A stretch of 64,000 nt of DNA from Alphaproteobacteria bacterium (GTDB taxonomy: Bacteria > Pseudomonadota > Alphaproteobacteria > Rhizobiales > JAKIUO01), in assembly GCA_024280895.1 (NCBI GenBank), contig JAJRPI010000096.1, forward strand, positions 48,013 through 112,012. The letters are read 5' to 3'. The notes beneath the pieces were generated by a model, which saw only the letters and a list, made by a program, of their open reading frames with translations, was not told the origin of the DNA and did no database searches. Made by a program: the position numbers and the translations under genes. Of the stretch, positions 21,021 to 31,284 are shown in pieces (the first letter of the stretch is position 1; each line of letters begins with the position of its first letter).

Positions 21021-21614
21021 ATGCGCAAAGCCTCTGTGACACGAGAGACCAAAGAAACCCAGATCAGCGTTTCCATCAATCTGGATGGCACCGGCACTTA
21101 TGATGTGGAAACCGGTATAGGGTTTCTGGATCACATGCTGGAGCAGTTATCGCGCCATTCGCTGATCGATATCAAGGTGCGAGCCAAAGGCGATCTGCAC
21201 ATTGATGGTCATCACACCACCGAAGATACGGGCATTGCCCTTGGCTTGGCGCTCACCAAAGCGCTTGGCGACAAGAAGGGTATCCGGCGTTACGGATTTT
21301 CCTATATCCCTATGGATGAAGTGCTGACACGCGCTGCCGTTGATATATCGGGGCGTCCGTGGCTGGTATGGAATGTCGATTTTTCGCGCGACAAGATCGG
21401 TGAAATGGATACAGAACTGTTTCGCGAGTTTTTTCAGGCGCTGGCGCAAAATGCCGGGCTGACCCTGCATGTTGAAAATCTCTATGGTGAAAATAATCAT
21501 CATATTATCGAAAGCTGCTTCAAGGGATTGGCGCGGGCCTTGCGGGCCGCACTGACGATTGATCGCCGTCAGGCCGATCAGCTGCCGACCACCAAGGGCA
21601 AGCTCGGGAGCTAA
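21021..21614 (+). CDS. hisB: Imidazoleglycerol-phosphate dehydratase
   Basis: [37 protein letters not shown]. Confidence 0.97.
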   Translation: MRKASVTRETKETQISVSINLDGTGTYDVETGIGFLDHMLEQLSRHSLIDIKVRAKGDLHIDGHHTTEDTGIALGLALTKALGDKKGIRRYGFSYIPMDEVLTRAAVDISGRPWLVWNVDFSRDKIGEMDTELFREFFQALAQNAGLTLHVENLYGENNHHIIESCFKGLARALRAALTIDRRQADQLPTTKGKLGS

Positions 21615-21621
21615 GATTTAA

Positions 21622-21930
21622 GTGTTTTATCTACAATATGAGGGTTTTCCTGCTTCAACATCTGATGATTTTGAAGATTGGGCGGGTGCTTATATTAATT
21701 GCTGGATAAATGCCTCATCCATCGAACAGGCTAAGAAAATTGCCGAAAATACCATCAGTTCCGATGGCTGGATCATTCGCAGCCTAGAGAAATCTCGGCC
21801 AATCGTCGAAAAAGACTATGAAACATCCAATCGTTCTTTGAAATTTATTCAAGAAGCGCAAGAAGATGGCGATGTCTATGTTTTTCATGCCTGGCGCAAC
21901 GAGGCTGAAAAAAATGAATTTAAACAATGA
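21622..21930 (+). CDS. Hypothetical protein (102 aa) between hisB and DUF2628
   Basis: Compact ORF with no overlap, closely spaced to both neighbours. Confidence 0.6.
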   Translation: MFYLQYEGFPASTSDDFEDWAGAYINCWINASSIEQAKKIAENTISSDGWIIRSLEKSRPIVEKDYETSNRSLKFIQEAQEDGDVYVFHAWRNEAEKNEFKQ

Positions 21931-21936
21931 GCGCTT

Positions 21937-22461
21937 GTGATTTATTTTGCTCTGGCAAGGGTCAATTTCTATGGCGAAACTTGCTCATTTGTGCAAGTTT
22001 ACGAAAAAAGCACCAGACCCAGTAACACACGAGTGGCCATGAAAGATTTAAGCTACACAATTTATGAACCCTTTGATCCGCAAAAAGAGCTGGTGGCGCG
22101 AGCCGATGAGTTGATATTTATCAAGGATGGCTTCTCACTTTGGGCGATGATCGGCTCTGTTTTCTGGATGATCTATCACCATTTGTGGATCCCATTGATC
22201 GGCTTTTTGCTGGCAATTGGCCTGTTGACGGGTCTTGCGCATCTGTTTGGAGCCGCTCCTGGCGCTGGCGGTATTTTGTTTGTCGGGCTGTCGATTGCTC
22301 TTGGCTTTTTGGCCAATGATATCAGGCGCGCTGTTTTGGAGCGCCAGCAATATAAGATGATCGGTGCCATTGCCGGACATACTAAAATCGAGTGTGAGCG
22401 GCGTTTTTTCTCCAATTGGTCGCCGCTGCAAAAGGTTCTTTTGAACGAGGCAAATATATGA
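21937..22461 (+). CDS. DUF2628 domain-containing membrane protein
   Basis: [33 protein letters not shown] overlap with hisH. Confidence 0.85.
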   Translation: MIYFALARVNFYGETCSFVQVYEKSTRPSNTRVAMKDLSYTIYEPFDPQKELVARADELIFIKDGFSLWAMIGSVFWMIYHHLWIPLIGFLLAIGLLTGLAHLFGAAPGAGGILFVGLSIALGFLANDIRRAVLERQQYKMIGAIAGHTKIECERRFFSNWSPLQKVLLNEANI

Positions 22462-23108
22462 GTGTTGTGATCATTGATTATGGTTCGGGTAATCTACACT
22501 CGGCTCATTCAAGTTTTGCGCGCGCCAATGACGAGTGTGGCGCTGGTTTTGAGATCAAGCTTTCAAGCGATCCTGATGAGGTTCGCAAAGCCGATCGCAT
22601 CGTATTGCCCGGGGTTGGAGCGTTTGCCGATTGTGCCAGTGGTCTGCACGCCGTTGATGGCATGGTCGAGGCTTTGAACGAGGCCGTACATGAGAACGGC
22701 AAACCTTTTTTTGGCATCTGCGTTGGCATGCAATTGCTGGCTGATACGGGTCTTGAAAATGGCAGCCATAAAGGCCTTGGCTGGATCGCTGGCGAAGTAG
22801 AGCAAATCAAGTCATCAGATGCCTCGCTGAAAATCCCTCATATGGGCTGGAATACGCTGGAGGTGATCAACGACCATGCCCTGCTGGATGGCCTTCCTCT
22901 GGGACCTGATGGCCTGCACGCCTATTTCGTCCATACCTATCATTTTAAAACGGCGCAGCCCGTGCATGATATTCTGGAAACCAATTACGGTGGACCAGTC
23001 ACAGCTATGGTCGCCAAAGACAATATGATCGGCACCCAGTTCCACCCCGAAAAGAGCCAGAAACTGGGCCTGGCTCTCATCAGTAATTTCCTTAAATGGA
23101 CGCCTTAA
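22458..23108 (+). CDS. hisH: Imidazole glycerol phosphate synthase subunit HisH
   Basis: [37 protein letters not shown]; start ATG 22458. Confidence 0.96.
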   Translation: MSVVIIDYGSGNLHSAHSSFARANDECGAGFEIKLSSDPDEVRKADRIVLPGVGAFADCASGLHAVDGMVEALNEAVHENGKPFFGICVGMQLLADTGLENGSHKGLGWIAGEVEQIKSSDASLKIPHMGWNTLEVINDHALLDGLPLGPDGLHAYFVHTYHFKTAQPVHDILETNYGGPVTAMVAKDNMIGTQFHPEKSQKLGLALISNFLKWTP

Positions 23109-23117
23109 AACAATAGC

Positions 23118-23165
23118 CGGAGTTTGGGGACTAGTCCCCAATGCTGTCTGCAAAGACATTTAGCA
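23118..23165. repeat. Composite intergenic palindromic repeat, copy D (partial module 1)
   Basis: gtttggggactagtccccaatgctgtctgcaaagacat. Confidence 0.7.
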
Positions 23166-23192
23166 GCCTCGCAACAGATATTGAGCAACGAT

Positions 23193-23939
23193 ATGATCCT
23201 ATTTCCAGCCATTGACCTTAAAGACGGCGAATGCGTGCGCCTTAAGCTTGGCGACATGGCGCGCGTCACGGTATTCAATGATAATCCAGCAGCGCAGGCG
23301 AAAAGCTTTGAAGGTCAAGGTTTTGAGTATTTGCACATTGTCGATCTGAACGGCGCGTTTGAGGGCAAGCCGGTGAACGGCGCAGCGGTTGAAGCGATCC
23401 TTGGCGCGATTACCATCCCAGCGCAACTGGGGGGAGGGATCCGTGATCTGGAGACCATTGAAATGTGGCTCGATAAGGGGATCGCGCGGGTCATTCTTGG
23501 CACCGTTGCGGTGCGTAATCCAGAGCTTGTGATTGAGGCTTGCAAAAAATTCCCCGGTAAAATCGCGGTGGGTATTGATGCGCGCGATGGCAAGGTGGCG
23601 ATTGAGGGGTGGGACGAGTTGTCCGAGCTAACGGCGATTGATCTGGCCAAAAAATTCGAGGATGCGGGAGTGGCGGCGATCATCTACACGGATATTGCTC
23701 GCGACGGTATTTTAAAGGGGCTTAATTTTCCTGGCACGCGGGCGCTGGCCAACGCTGTTTCCATCCCCGTCATTGCCTCTGGCGGGCTGGCGAGCATGGA
23801 TGATATTGTTGAACTGGTGCGCCCGCAAAACGCCGCTCTGGAAGGGGCGATTTCTGGTCGAGCGCTTTACGATGGCCGCCTTGATCCAGATGAAGCACTG
23901 GCCTTATTGTCAAAAAACAGCGATAAAACGAGCGCATAG
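23193..23939 (+). CDS. hisA: Phosphoribosylformimino-AICAR phosphate isomerase HisA
   Basis: [21 protein letters not shown]; start ATG 23193. Confidence 0.96.
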   Translation: MILFPAIDLKDGECVRLKLGDMARVTVFNDNPAAQAKSFEGQGFEYLHIVDLNGAFEGKPVNGAAVEAILGAITIPAQLGGGIRDLETIEMWLDKGIARVILGTVAVRNPELVIEACKKFPGKIAVGIDARDGKVAIEGWDELSELTAIDLAKKFEDAGVAAIIYTDIARDGILKGLNFPGTRALANAVSIPVIASGGLASMDDIVELVRPQNAALEGAISGRALYDGRLDPDEALALLSKNSDKTSA

Positions 23940-23964
23940 AGCAAAAAACGGGAAGCGATAAATC

Positions 23965-24738
23965 ATGCTGAAAACGAGGGTCATTCCCTGTCTTGATGTC
24001 AAAGATGGGCGCGTCGTCAAGGGCGTCAATTTTGTTGATCTGATTGATGCTGGGGATCCCGTTGAGAGCGCCAAGGCCTATGATGCGGCGGGCGCAGACG
24101 AGCTGACTTTTCTTGATATCACAGCCTCCAGCGATAATCGCGACACCATTTATGATGTGGTGTCAAAAACCGCCGAACATTGCTTTATGCCGCTGACGGT
24201 CGGTGGCGGCGTGCGCCAGGTCGCAGATGTACGCAAACTGCTGGAAGCTGGCGCCGATAAGGTGGCGATCAACACCGCCGCCGTCAATGATCGTGATCTC
24301 GTGCGTCGGGCCGCGCAAAAATTTGGCAATCAGTGCATTGTCATCTCCATTGATGCCAAGCAGGTCAGCACGGAGGGTGCGCCAAAACGCTGGGAGATTT
24401 TCACCCATGGCGGGCGCAAGCCAACCGGCATTGACGCCATCGAATTTGCCGCCGAAGTGGTGTCGCTGGGAGCAGGGGAGCTACTGGTCACCAGCATGGA
24501 CAAGGATGGCACGCAATCTGGTTTCAATATTGAGCTGACACGGGCCATTGCTGATAGCGTCAGCGTTCCAGTCATCGCCTCTGGCGGTGTTGGCACGCTG
24601 GAGCATATGGTGGAAGGCGTGCGTGATGGTCACGCCAGCGCCGTGCTAGCCGCCTCTATCTTTCATTTTGGCACTTTTTCCATCGGCGAAACCAAACAAT
24701 ATATGAAAGATGCCGGATTGCCTGTTAGAATGGATTGA
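23965..24738 (+). CDS. hisF: Imidazole glycerol phosphate synthase subunit HisF
   Basis: [22 protein letters not shown]. Confidence 0.98.
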   Translation: MLKTRVIPCLDVKDGRVVKGVNFVDLIDAGDPVESAKAYDAAGADELTFLDITASSDNRDTIYDVVSKTAEHCFMPLTVGGGVRQVADVRKLLEAGADKVAINTAAVNDRDLVRRAAQKFGNQCIVISIDAKQVSTEGAPKRWEIFTHGGRKPTGIDAIEFAAEVVSLGAGELLVTSMDKDGTQSGFNIELTRAIADSVSVPVIASGGVGTLEHMVEGVRDGHASAVLAASIFHFGTFSIGETKQYMKDAGLPVRMD

Positions 24739-24764
24739 TTAGATTTCATCAGTCAAGGACCGTC

Positions 24765-25337
24765 ATGACCCAAAACACTTCCACAATACAATTACGCTAT
24801 GTGGCTCTTGCCGGGGCTATACTCGCCGCTTGCATTGCGGTGCTGTTCTGGATGGGCCAGCCCGCTATCTGCAAGTGCGGGACGATCAAGCTTTGGCATG
24901 GCGTGGTTGTCAGCTCGGAAAACTCGCAGCATCTGTCTGACTGGTATTCCCCCTCACATTTCATACATGGCCTGTTGTTTTACGGCGCGCTGGCATGGCT
25001 TTTGGGATCTTTATCTATTGGCGCGCGGCTAAGCATCGCCATGTTGATCGAGAGCGTTTGGGAAATATTTGAAAATACCGACTTCATCATCAACCGCTAT
25101 CGCGAGGCCACCATCGCGCTAGATTATTTCGGTGATAGCGTATTGAATTCCACCAGCGATATTTTGTTCATGGTGATCGGCTTTTTCGTCGCCTGGCGCG
25201 CCCCGATATGGGTGTCGGTATTGTTGATTGTGGTTCTTGAGCTAAGCGTTGGCTACATCATTCGCGATAATCTTACCCTCAATATCATCATGCTGCTCTA
25301 TCCCATTGAGGCTATCAAAACCTGGCAGATGGGGTAA
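24765..25337 (+). CDS. DUF2585/UPF0314 family membrane protein
   Basis: SQHLSDWYSPSHFIHGLLFY; ESVWEIFENTDFIINRYREATIALDYFGDSVLNS. Confidence 0.88.
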   Translation: MTQNTSTIQLRYVALAGAILAACIAVLFWMGQPAICKCGTIKLWHGVVVSSENSQHLSDWYSPSHFIHGLLFYGALAWLLGSLSIGARLSIAMLIESVWEIFENTDFIINRYREATIALDYFGDSVLNSTSDILFMVIGFFVAWRAPIWVSVLLIVVLELSVGYIIRDNLTLNIIMLLYPIEAIKTWQMG

Positions 25338-25361
25338 GCCAATATTCTTAAGGAAACCAAG

Positions 25362-25853
25362 ATGAAAAATCTGCTGTTGATTTTAGTTTTTTTTACCAGC
25401 CTGACCGCACCAGCTTATAGCGCTGATGTCGTGACAACCAAAAATATTGGCATGGAATTGGCCCGCGATATTGCCAGTGCCGCTGTGAAAGCATGCAACA
25501 CGATGGGTTATCAGGTGAGCGCCGTTGTGGTCGATCGTAGCGCGAGTTTGCGCGCCGCCCTTCGCGATGACTTTGCCTCACGCTTCACACTGGAAATCGC
25601 TCAAAAGAAAGCCAATTTGTCGATCATGGCAGGAATGGATTCGGGGCCTTTTCGCAAACTTCGCGAAGATATTCGCCCAGACCTCAACACCATTGAGGGT
25701 CTTGTGGTGATGGAAGGGGGCATCTTGATTGTCGCCGATGGTAACAGGATTGGAGCTATTGGGGTGAGCGGAGCGCCGGGTGGTGACAAGGATGTTGCCT
25801 GCGCTAAAAAAGGTATTGAGGCGCATATCGAACGCATAGAGTTTGCGAATTGA
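25362..25853 (+). CDS. Heme-binding/GlcG (DUF336) family secreted protein
   Basis: Signal peptide; GYQVSAVVVDRSASLRAALRDDFA; GGILIVADGNRIGAIGVSGAPGGDKD. Confidence 0.85.
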   Translation: MKNLLLILVFFTSLTAPAYSADVVTTKNIGMELARDIASAAVKACNTMGYQVSAVVVDRSASLRAALRDDFASRFTLEIAQKKANLSIMAGMDSGPFRKLREDIRPDLNTIEGLVVMEGGILIVADGNRIGAIGVSGAPGGDKDVACAKKGIEAHIERIEFAN

Positions 25854-25905
25854 TCAAAAGTGATGCCTTCAGAAACCGGCGGATCGAGATCGGGAATGCC
25901 AGCGA

Positions 25906-26406
25906 ATGACCATTACTCGTATTATATCCGCCCTGCTGGTAGCAGCTGTGATCGGCGGATTGTTGGTTGCAGGCTGGTATCTTTTTGGCCAGCTGACGGT
26001 GAATGGTTCTGACTATGTGCTGAAATATGGTATTCGCAACGGCTTTGGTATTTTTGTAGTGGCGTTTATTGGCTGGACGGCAGGGCTGCTGGTTTTTGGT
26101 GCGCTCTTTTGGCTGTGGTTGCATAAACGAGGGAAAACAGATTGGCCTCATGCCGTCATTCTCGGCGGGCTGTTCGGGTTTATCGTTTGTTTTGCCCTCC
26201 TCACCAATGGGTTTCAGCTTCTGCCTGCTGGTTCTGGAAATTTTTCCGCTGGAGATAATGTTGGTGCGACCTGGATTAATGGGCGTCTCACCGCTCATGG
26301 CTGGTGGTCGTGTTTTGTGGCCTCGTTGATATTTGCTGCCTCCGCAGTGCCAGTTTCCCTTTCTTTGTGGTGGGTGGCTTATCGAGCTGGGCGAAAAGTT
26401 GCTTAA
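25906..26406 (+). CDS. Hypothetical integral membrane protein
   Basis: Multiple predicted TM stretches. Confidence 0.55.
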   Translation: MTITRIISALLVAAVIGGLLVAGWYLFGQLTVNGSDYVLKYGIRNGFGIFVVAFIGWTAGLLVFGALFWLWLHKRGKTDWPHAVILGGLFGFIVCFALLTNGFQLLPAGSGNFSAGDNVGATWINGRLTAHGWWSCFVASLIFAASAVPVSLSLWWVAYRAGRKVA

Positions 26407-26939
26407 CGCACCGTGATCAAATGGCCCGGCTTTAAAAGCTGCAAAATCATCCGCAAATCTGTTTCAGTAAATGCCAGACAGCCAGCCGTTGGTCGCAGAT
26501 TATCGTGGGACAAGTGCATGAAAATGGCACTGCCCAGGTTTATTGCGCGGCGCGAAATATTATAATCCAGCACGACGATCAAATCATAGGCATGGTCGTC
26601 GCGCCAAAGGCTTTCGCAGCTGGCACGGTAGGGGAGTTGTACGGGTTGGTTATAGTTGCGATCAAGTGGCTCATCACACCAGCCTTGATCGTAGCGTAAG
26701 GGTTTGATCGGCAACAAAGTTTTAGGTCGAGCAATGCGATCAGCGCGATAATAGACGCCCATAATTGGCCATGTCCCGATAGGGGTTGCGCCGTCGCCTT
26801 CATATTTGCGAGCGCTGCGACCGGCGTGGCCCAACTGACAGGGAAATGACCGGTCACCAATTCTCAGCTGGCCATTTGTGGCACTTGCGCAGATCGACCT
26901 TAAGATCATGGTTTTGTTCGTAACCTTGTGTTTTTTCAC
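26403..26939 (-). CDS. L,D-transpeptidase (YkuD) family protein
   Basis: GDGATPIGTWPI; IFMHLSHDNLRPTAGCLAF. Confidence 0.85.
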   Translation of the reverse strand: MKKHKVTNKTMILRSICASATNGQLRIGDRSFPCQLGHAGRSARKYEGDGATPIGTWPIMGVYYRADRIARPKTLLPIKPLRYDQGWCDEPLDRNYNQPVQLPYRASCESLWRDDHAYDLIVVLDYNISRRAINLGSAIFMHLSHDNLRPTAGCLAFTETDLRMILQLLKPGHLITVR

Positions 26940-27053
26940 TTTCGTTCACAAACCAGTGTCATTGTCTGCCATTTCCTTGTGCAATCGTGTAACTTGGAGC
27001 ATAAACTAGAATGAACACTGGCAAAAGCAAACCCTACATTAAAGAGGTCCTTT

Positions 27054-27740
27054 ATGAGCACGAAGCGATGTATTCTCGTTGTTGATGATGACGAAGATTT
27101 GCGCACCTCTCTTGTTGAACAGCTTGATTTACATAATGAATTTGGAACGCTGAATGCTAATTGCGCGGTTGATGCAATCAAGCTGATGAAAAGCAATCAT
27201 GTCGATCTGGTTTTGCTCGATGTGGGCCTTCCCGATATGGATGGCCGTGAAGTCTGCAAGGTGATGCGATCTGATGGGTTCAAGGGACCGGTTATTATGC
27301 TGACGGGGCATGATAGCGAGGCCGATGAAATTCTTGGGCTGCAGTCCGGGGCCAGCGATTATGTCACCAAGCCGTTTCGGTTTGGAGCTTTACTGGCGCG
27401 TATCAGGGCGCAGCTTCGCCAACATGAGCAAAGCGAAGATGCCGTGTTTGCGATCGGTCGTTTTACCTTCCGTCCAGCGCAAAAAATGCTGGAAGAGGAA
27501 GATGGTCAAAAGGTCCGGTTGACCGAAAAAGAAACCTCTATCCTCAAATATCTCTACCGCGCCGACCATAAGGTGGTGACGCGCGAAATATTGCTGCATG
27601 AGGTCTGGGGCTATAATGCAGGCGTTACGACCCACACATTGGAAACCCATATCTATCGTTTGCGCCAGAAAATAGAATCGGATCCTTCCAACGCCGAATT
27701 ATTGGTGACCGAAGCTGGCGGATACAAGCTGGTGCCATAA
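27054..27740 (+). CDS. OmpR/PhoB-family response regulator (no adjacent kinase)
   Basis: VDDDEDL, LLDVGLPDMDG, KPFRFGALLARI; winged-helix C-terminus. Confidence 0.93.
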   Translation: MSTKRCILVVDDDEDLRTSLVEQLDLHNEFGTLNANCAVDAIKLMKSNHVDLVLLDVGLPDMDGREVCKVMRSDGFKGPVIMLTGHDSEADEILGLQSGASDYVTKPFRFGALLARIRAQLRQHEQSEDAVFAIGRFTFRPAQKMLEEEDGQKVRLTEKETSILKYLYRADHKVVTREILLHEVWGYNAGVTTHTLETHIYRLRQKIESDPSNAELLVTEAGGYKLVP

Positions 27741-28080
27741 AGAACCAGCTGACGCGAATTACTTAATATTTTATTAAACTAGGTGCTCTCGTCTGGACAA
27801 GCGTGGATAGAATCGGTTTTATTGAACTAAGTTCAGTTCATGCTCATCAAAAACAAGTGTCGCAACATCTGTTTACAGTGAATATATTCGCTGTAAAATG
27901 ATGAAGAGTAATACAACGCGCTCTTTTGATTGCGAGTTTTCTTTGTAAATGTTGACTTATTCGGGGGCCGCACGGAGAGTCCGTCTTTTCGCGCTGTTTT
28001 GTGGCCGGTATCGTCCGGCCTTCACCCTGTTTCCATTCGCACTGAACCTGATTTCATCAGGGTACCGCCGGGATAGAACG

Positions 28081-28602
28081 ATGCTTCTAGATAAAGACGT
28101 TGGAATTTTACAAAAACTGCCGATTTTTAGCGGTATGGACCGCGAACATCTCTCGATGATCGCGTTTAGTTCCGAGCGACTTTTGTTTCGTCGCGGCGAA
28201 AAGCTGATGGTCGATGGCCAGTTGGGACATGCAGCTTTTGTTGTCCTGTCGGGGTCAGCAGAAATTATTGAAGGCAGTGGCGAAAAACGGCGCATTCATC
28301 TGGTGGGACCAGGGGCCATGTTGGGCGAGCTGGCAATGCTTGTCGAATTTACCTTTTCGTCAACGGCCATTGCTAGTGAAGAGTTGGAAGTCATTGAACT
28401 ACCAAGAGAACTGATCCATCGAATGATGCAACAATTTCCGCCCATCGCCGAACATTTCTCCATGCGCATTCATGGCCGTCTGTCGAAAATGGTCGAACAA
28501 TTACGCCGTTTCGATCGCCCCTCTGGCGCGCCGGTCGCTCCTCTAGAACCAGTGATGCCAACGCATATCGAGAAAACCGACATCCCCGAAGAGGTGTCTT
28601 AG
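28081..28602 (+). CDS. Cyclic nucleotide-binding (CNB) domain protein, no HTH seen
   Basis: LPIFSGMDREHLSMIAFSSERLLFRRGEKLMVDGQ...GPGAMLGELAML. Confidence 0.85.
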   Translation: MLLDKDVGILQKLPIFSGMDREHLSMIAFSSERLLFRRGEKLMVDGQLGHAAFVVLSGSAEIIEGSGEKRRIHLVGPGAMLGELAMLVEFTFSSTAIASEELEVIELPRELIHRMMQQFPPIAEHFSMRIHGRLSKMVEQLRRFDRPSGAPVAPLEPVMPTHIEKTDIPEEVS

Positions 28603-28614
28603 GGGAGGGGCTTT

Positions 28615-29823
28615 CTAGCTGCCAAACCGGTCTTCAATATACCCAGCCAGCACCGTTTTAAACTCGTCTGCGATGCGCTCGCCCCGCAGGGTCATGGCTT
28701 TTTTGCCGTCGATGAACACGGGGGCGGCGGGGGTTTCGCCGGTGCCGGGAAGTGAAATACCGATGTCGGCCTGTTTGCTTTCCCCCGGACCATTGACGAT
28801 GCAGCCCATAACAGCAATGTCGAGCTGCTCGACACCGGGGAATTTGGAGCGCCATTGCGGCATCTGCTCACGTATATGGTCCGAAATATCGCGCGCCAGT
28901 TCTTGAAAAACCGTCGATGTGGTGCGCCCGCAGCCGGGGCAGGCAATGACTTGGGGCGTGAAATGGCGCAGATCCAGGCTTTGCAGAATTTCCTGGGCAA
29001 TCTGCACTTCGGTGGTACGTGGTTCACCGGGTTCCGGTGTCAGGGACACGCGAATGGTATCGCCAATACCCTGTTGTAAAATGATCGCCAAACCTGCCGT
29101 TGAGGAAACGGTGCCCTTGATACCCATGCCAGCTTCTGTAAGGCCCAAATGCAGGGCATGATTGTAGCGAGCGGCAAGCATTTTATAAACGGCAAGTAGA
29201 TCCTGCACCTTGCTGACCTTGGCCGAAAGCACGATTTTGTCGGCACCCATACCCATTTTTTGCGCAAGTTCCGCGTTCAATAGTGCTGATTGCACAATCG
29301 CTTCATGAAGAACATTTTGTGTCTCAAGCGGGGCAGGGGCTTTGGCGTTTTCATCCATCAGCTGAGTCAGCAATTCCTGATCCAGGGACCCCCAATTGAC
29401 CCCAATGCGCACCGGCTTGTCATATTGCATGGCGATGTCAATGATGCGCGAAAACTGGTCGGAGCGTTTGGCGCGATAGCCGACATTACCAGGATTTATA
29501 CGATATTTATCAAGTGCTTGCGCCGTATCAGGAAATTCTTGCAGTAGCGTATGGCCGATATAATGAAAATCACCAATGAGCGGCACATTAACACCTAGCG
29601 CATCAAGACGCTCCTTAATATATGGCACAGCCTTGGCAGCTTCCTTGCGGTCAACCGTAATGCGCACAAGCTCGGAACCACTTTTGGTCAGCTCCGCGAT
29701 CTGGTTTGTAGTGGCCTCAATGTCAGCCGTATCGGTGTTGGTCATGGACTGCACGCGAATGGGTGCCCCACCGCCAATGGTCAGATTGCCGACCCTTACC
29801 TGCTTCGTCTCATGCCGTTTCAT
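28615..29823 (-). CDS. ispG: 4-hydroxy-3-methylbut-2-en-1-yl diphosphate synthase
   Basis: [42 protein letters not shown]. Confidence 0.97.
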   Translation of the reverse strand: MKRHETKQVRVGNLTIGGGAPIRVQSMTNTDTADIEATTNQIAELTKSGSELVRITVDRKEAAKAVPYIKERLDALGVNVPLIGDFHYIGHTLLQEFPDTAQALDKYRINPGNVGYRAKRSDQFSRIIDIAMQYDKPVRIGVNWGSLDQELLTQLMDENAKAPAPLETQNVLHEAIVQSALLNAELAQKMGMGADKIVLSAKVSKVQDLLAVYKMLAARYNHALHLGLTEAGMGIKGTVSSTAGLAIILQQGIGDTIRVSLTPEPGEPRTTEVQIAQEILQSLDLRHFTPQVIACPGCGRTTSTVFQELARDISDHIREQMPQWRSKFPGVEQLDIAVMGCIVNGPGESKQADIGISLPGTGETPAAPVFIDGKKAMTLRGERIADEFKTVLAGYIEDRFGS

Positions 29824-29865
29824 TTGGCTTTGCCCTTCGTTAACGCTCGCACTATAGATAGCGAG

Positions 29866-30030
29866 AATGTCCTACGCGGACGGCGGTCCTGTGCGGACAG
29901 CAACAGGGGATGATCCCCTGTACCCCACTTTAAAGAGGGGTTGAAAGGGTACTGTGCTCAAATAGCGATAGCGGTAGCACAAACATAGTCACCCTTTTCT
30001 GCCAGCTGCATAAGCTGCCTGACCGGCGAG
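29866..30030. repeat. Composite intergenic palindromic repeat, copy E
   Basis: caggggatgatcccctg...ccccactttaaagaggggttgaaaggg followed by module 2 tgtgctcaaatagcgatagcggtagcaca. Confidence 0.7.
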
Positions 30031-30065
30031 GTCATTTATATATTCTAGCTTATGGGTGAAACGCA

Positions 30066-31268
30066 ATGAACAAGCAATCAAACAACGACATCATCAATCC
30101 ATTTGCGCGTTTGCGCACGCTGCTTGGCGATATGAAGCCCGGCATTGAGCCGGCGATTGATATGACGATTGGGGCACCAAGGCATGCGTTTCCTCCGTTT
30201 GTCAAACAGGTGCTGGCTGATAAGCATGAGCTTTATATCAAATATCCAGCGATTCGCGCCATTCCCGAACTCGCCAATGCGATCGCTAGCTGGATTGAGC
30301 AGCGCTATGATCTGCAAGGGCATATCGATCCAGATCACATGCTGTTGCCGGTGATGGGATCAAGAGAGGGCTTGTTTTCGGCGGTGTTTACCGCAAGAGA
30401 CATGACAGAGCGCGAACGTCCCGTAGCGCTCATTCCCAATCCGTTTTATCAGGTCTATGCCTCAGGGGCACTGGCCGCAAAGCTGGAGCCGGTATATCTG
30501 GAGGCCCCCGCGCAAAATGGTTATTTGCCAGATCTCGATAAGCTTGGTGAAAACAAGGCTCTATTAGAGCGCACCAGCGTATTATTTTTGTGTTCGCCAT
30601 CCAATCCACAAGGAGCAATTGCCTCTAAAAGCTATTTGCAGCAGGCGATTTCGCTGGCCCGGGCAAATAATTTCATGATTTTTGCCGATGAATGCTATTC
30701 GGAAATTTATTTTGACGAAAAACCCATGGGCATATTGCAGGCCGCCCATTTGATGAGCGGGGATTTCTCAAATGTCGTCGCGTTCAACTCTTTGTCCAAG
30801 CGTTCCAATCTACCAGGATTGCGCTCAGGATTTGTGGCGGGTGATCACCAATTTATGGAAAAATACGCACGTTTTCGCAATGTTTCATGCCCGCAAATGC
30901 CGCTTCCGGTACAGCATGCCAGTGCAAAGGTCTGGGCGGACGAGCCTCATGTTGTCGTCAATAGAGCGCTTTACGCGGCCAAGATGGAGCTGGCGGAAAA
31001 GATACTTAAAAACCACATTTTATTCCAAAAACCGAGTGGCGGGTTCTTTTTATGGATAAAAATGAGTGATTTAGGGGGGGGAGAGCGTGCAACGGAAAGG
31101 ATTTGGAAAGGATGCGGTGTCAAAATGCTTCCAGGTGCCTATCTTGCAAAAGAGGATCTCGGCGCATGTAAGGGAGCAAATCTTGCTCACAATGATGTCC
31201 GCATCGCCTTAGTGCATGACCTTGAGACCACAAGATTGGCTTTGGAGCGTATAGTTTCAGTTATTTAG
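30066..31268 (+). CDS. Class I/II aminotransferase (succinyldiaminopimelate transaminase-like)
   Basis: [46 protein letters not shown] (PLP-Lys region). Confidence 0.85.
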   Translation: MNKQSNNDIINPFARLRTLLGDMKPGIEPAIDMTIGAPRHAFPPFVKQVLADKHELYIKYPAIRAIPELANAIASWIEQRYDLQGHIDPDHMLLPVMGSREGLFSAVFTARDMTERERPVALIPNPFYQVYASGALAAKLEPVYLEAPAQNGYLPDLDKLGENKALLERTSVLFLCSPSNPQGAIASKSYLQQAISLARANNFMIFADECYSEIYFDEKPMGILQAAHLMSGDFSNVVAFNSLSKRSNLPGLRSGFVAGDHQFMEKYARFRNVSCPQMPLPVQHASAKVWADEPHVVVNRALYAAKMELAEKILKNHILFQKPSGGFFLWIKMSDLGGGERATERIWKGCGVKMLPGAYLAKEDLGACKGANLAHNDVRIALVHDLETTRLALERIVSVI

Positions 31269-31284
31269 CGAGGGTCTTCGAGGA

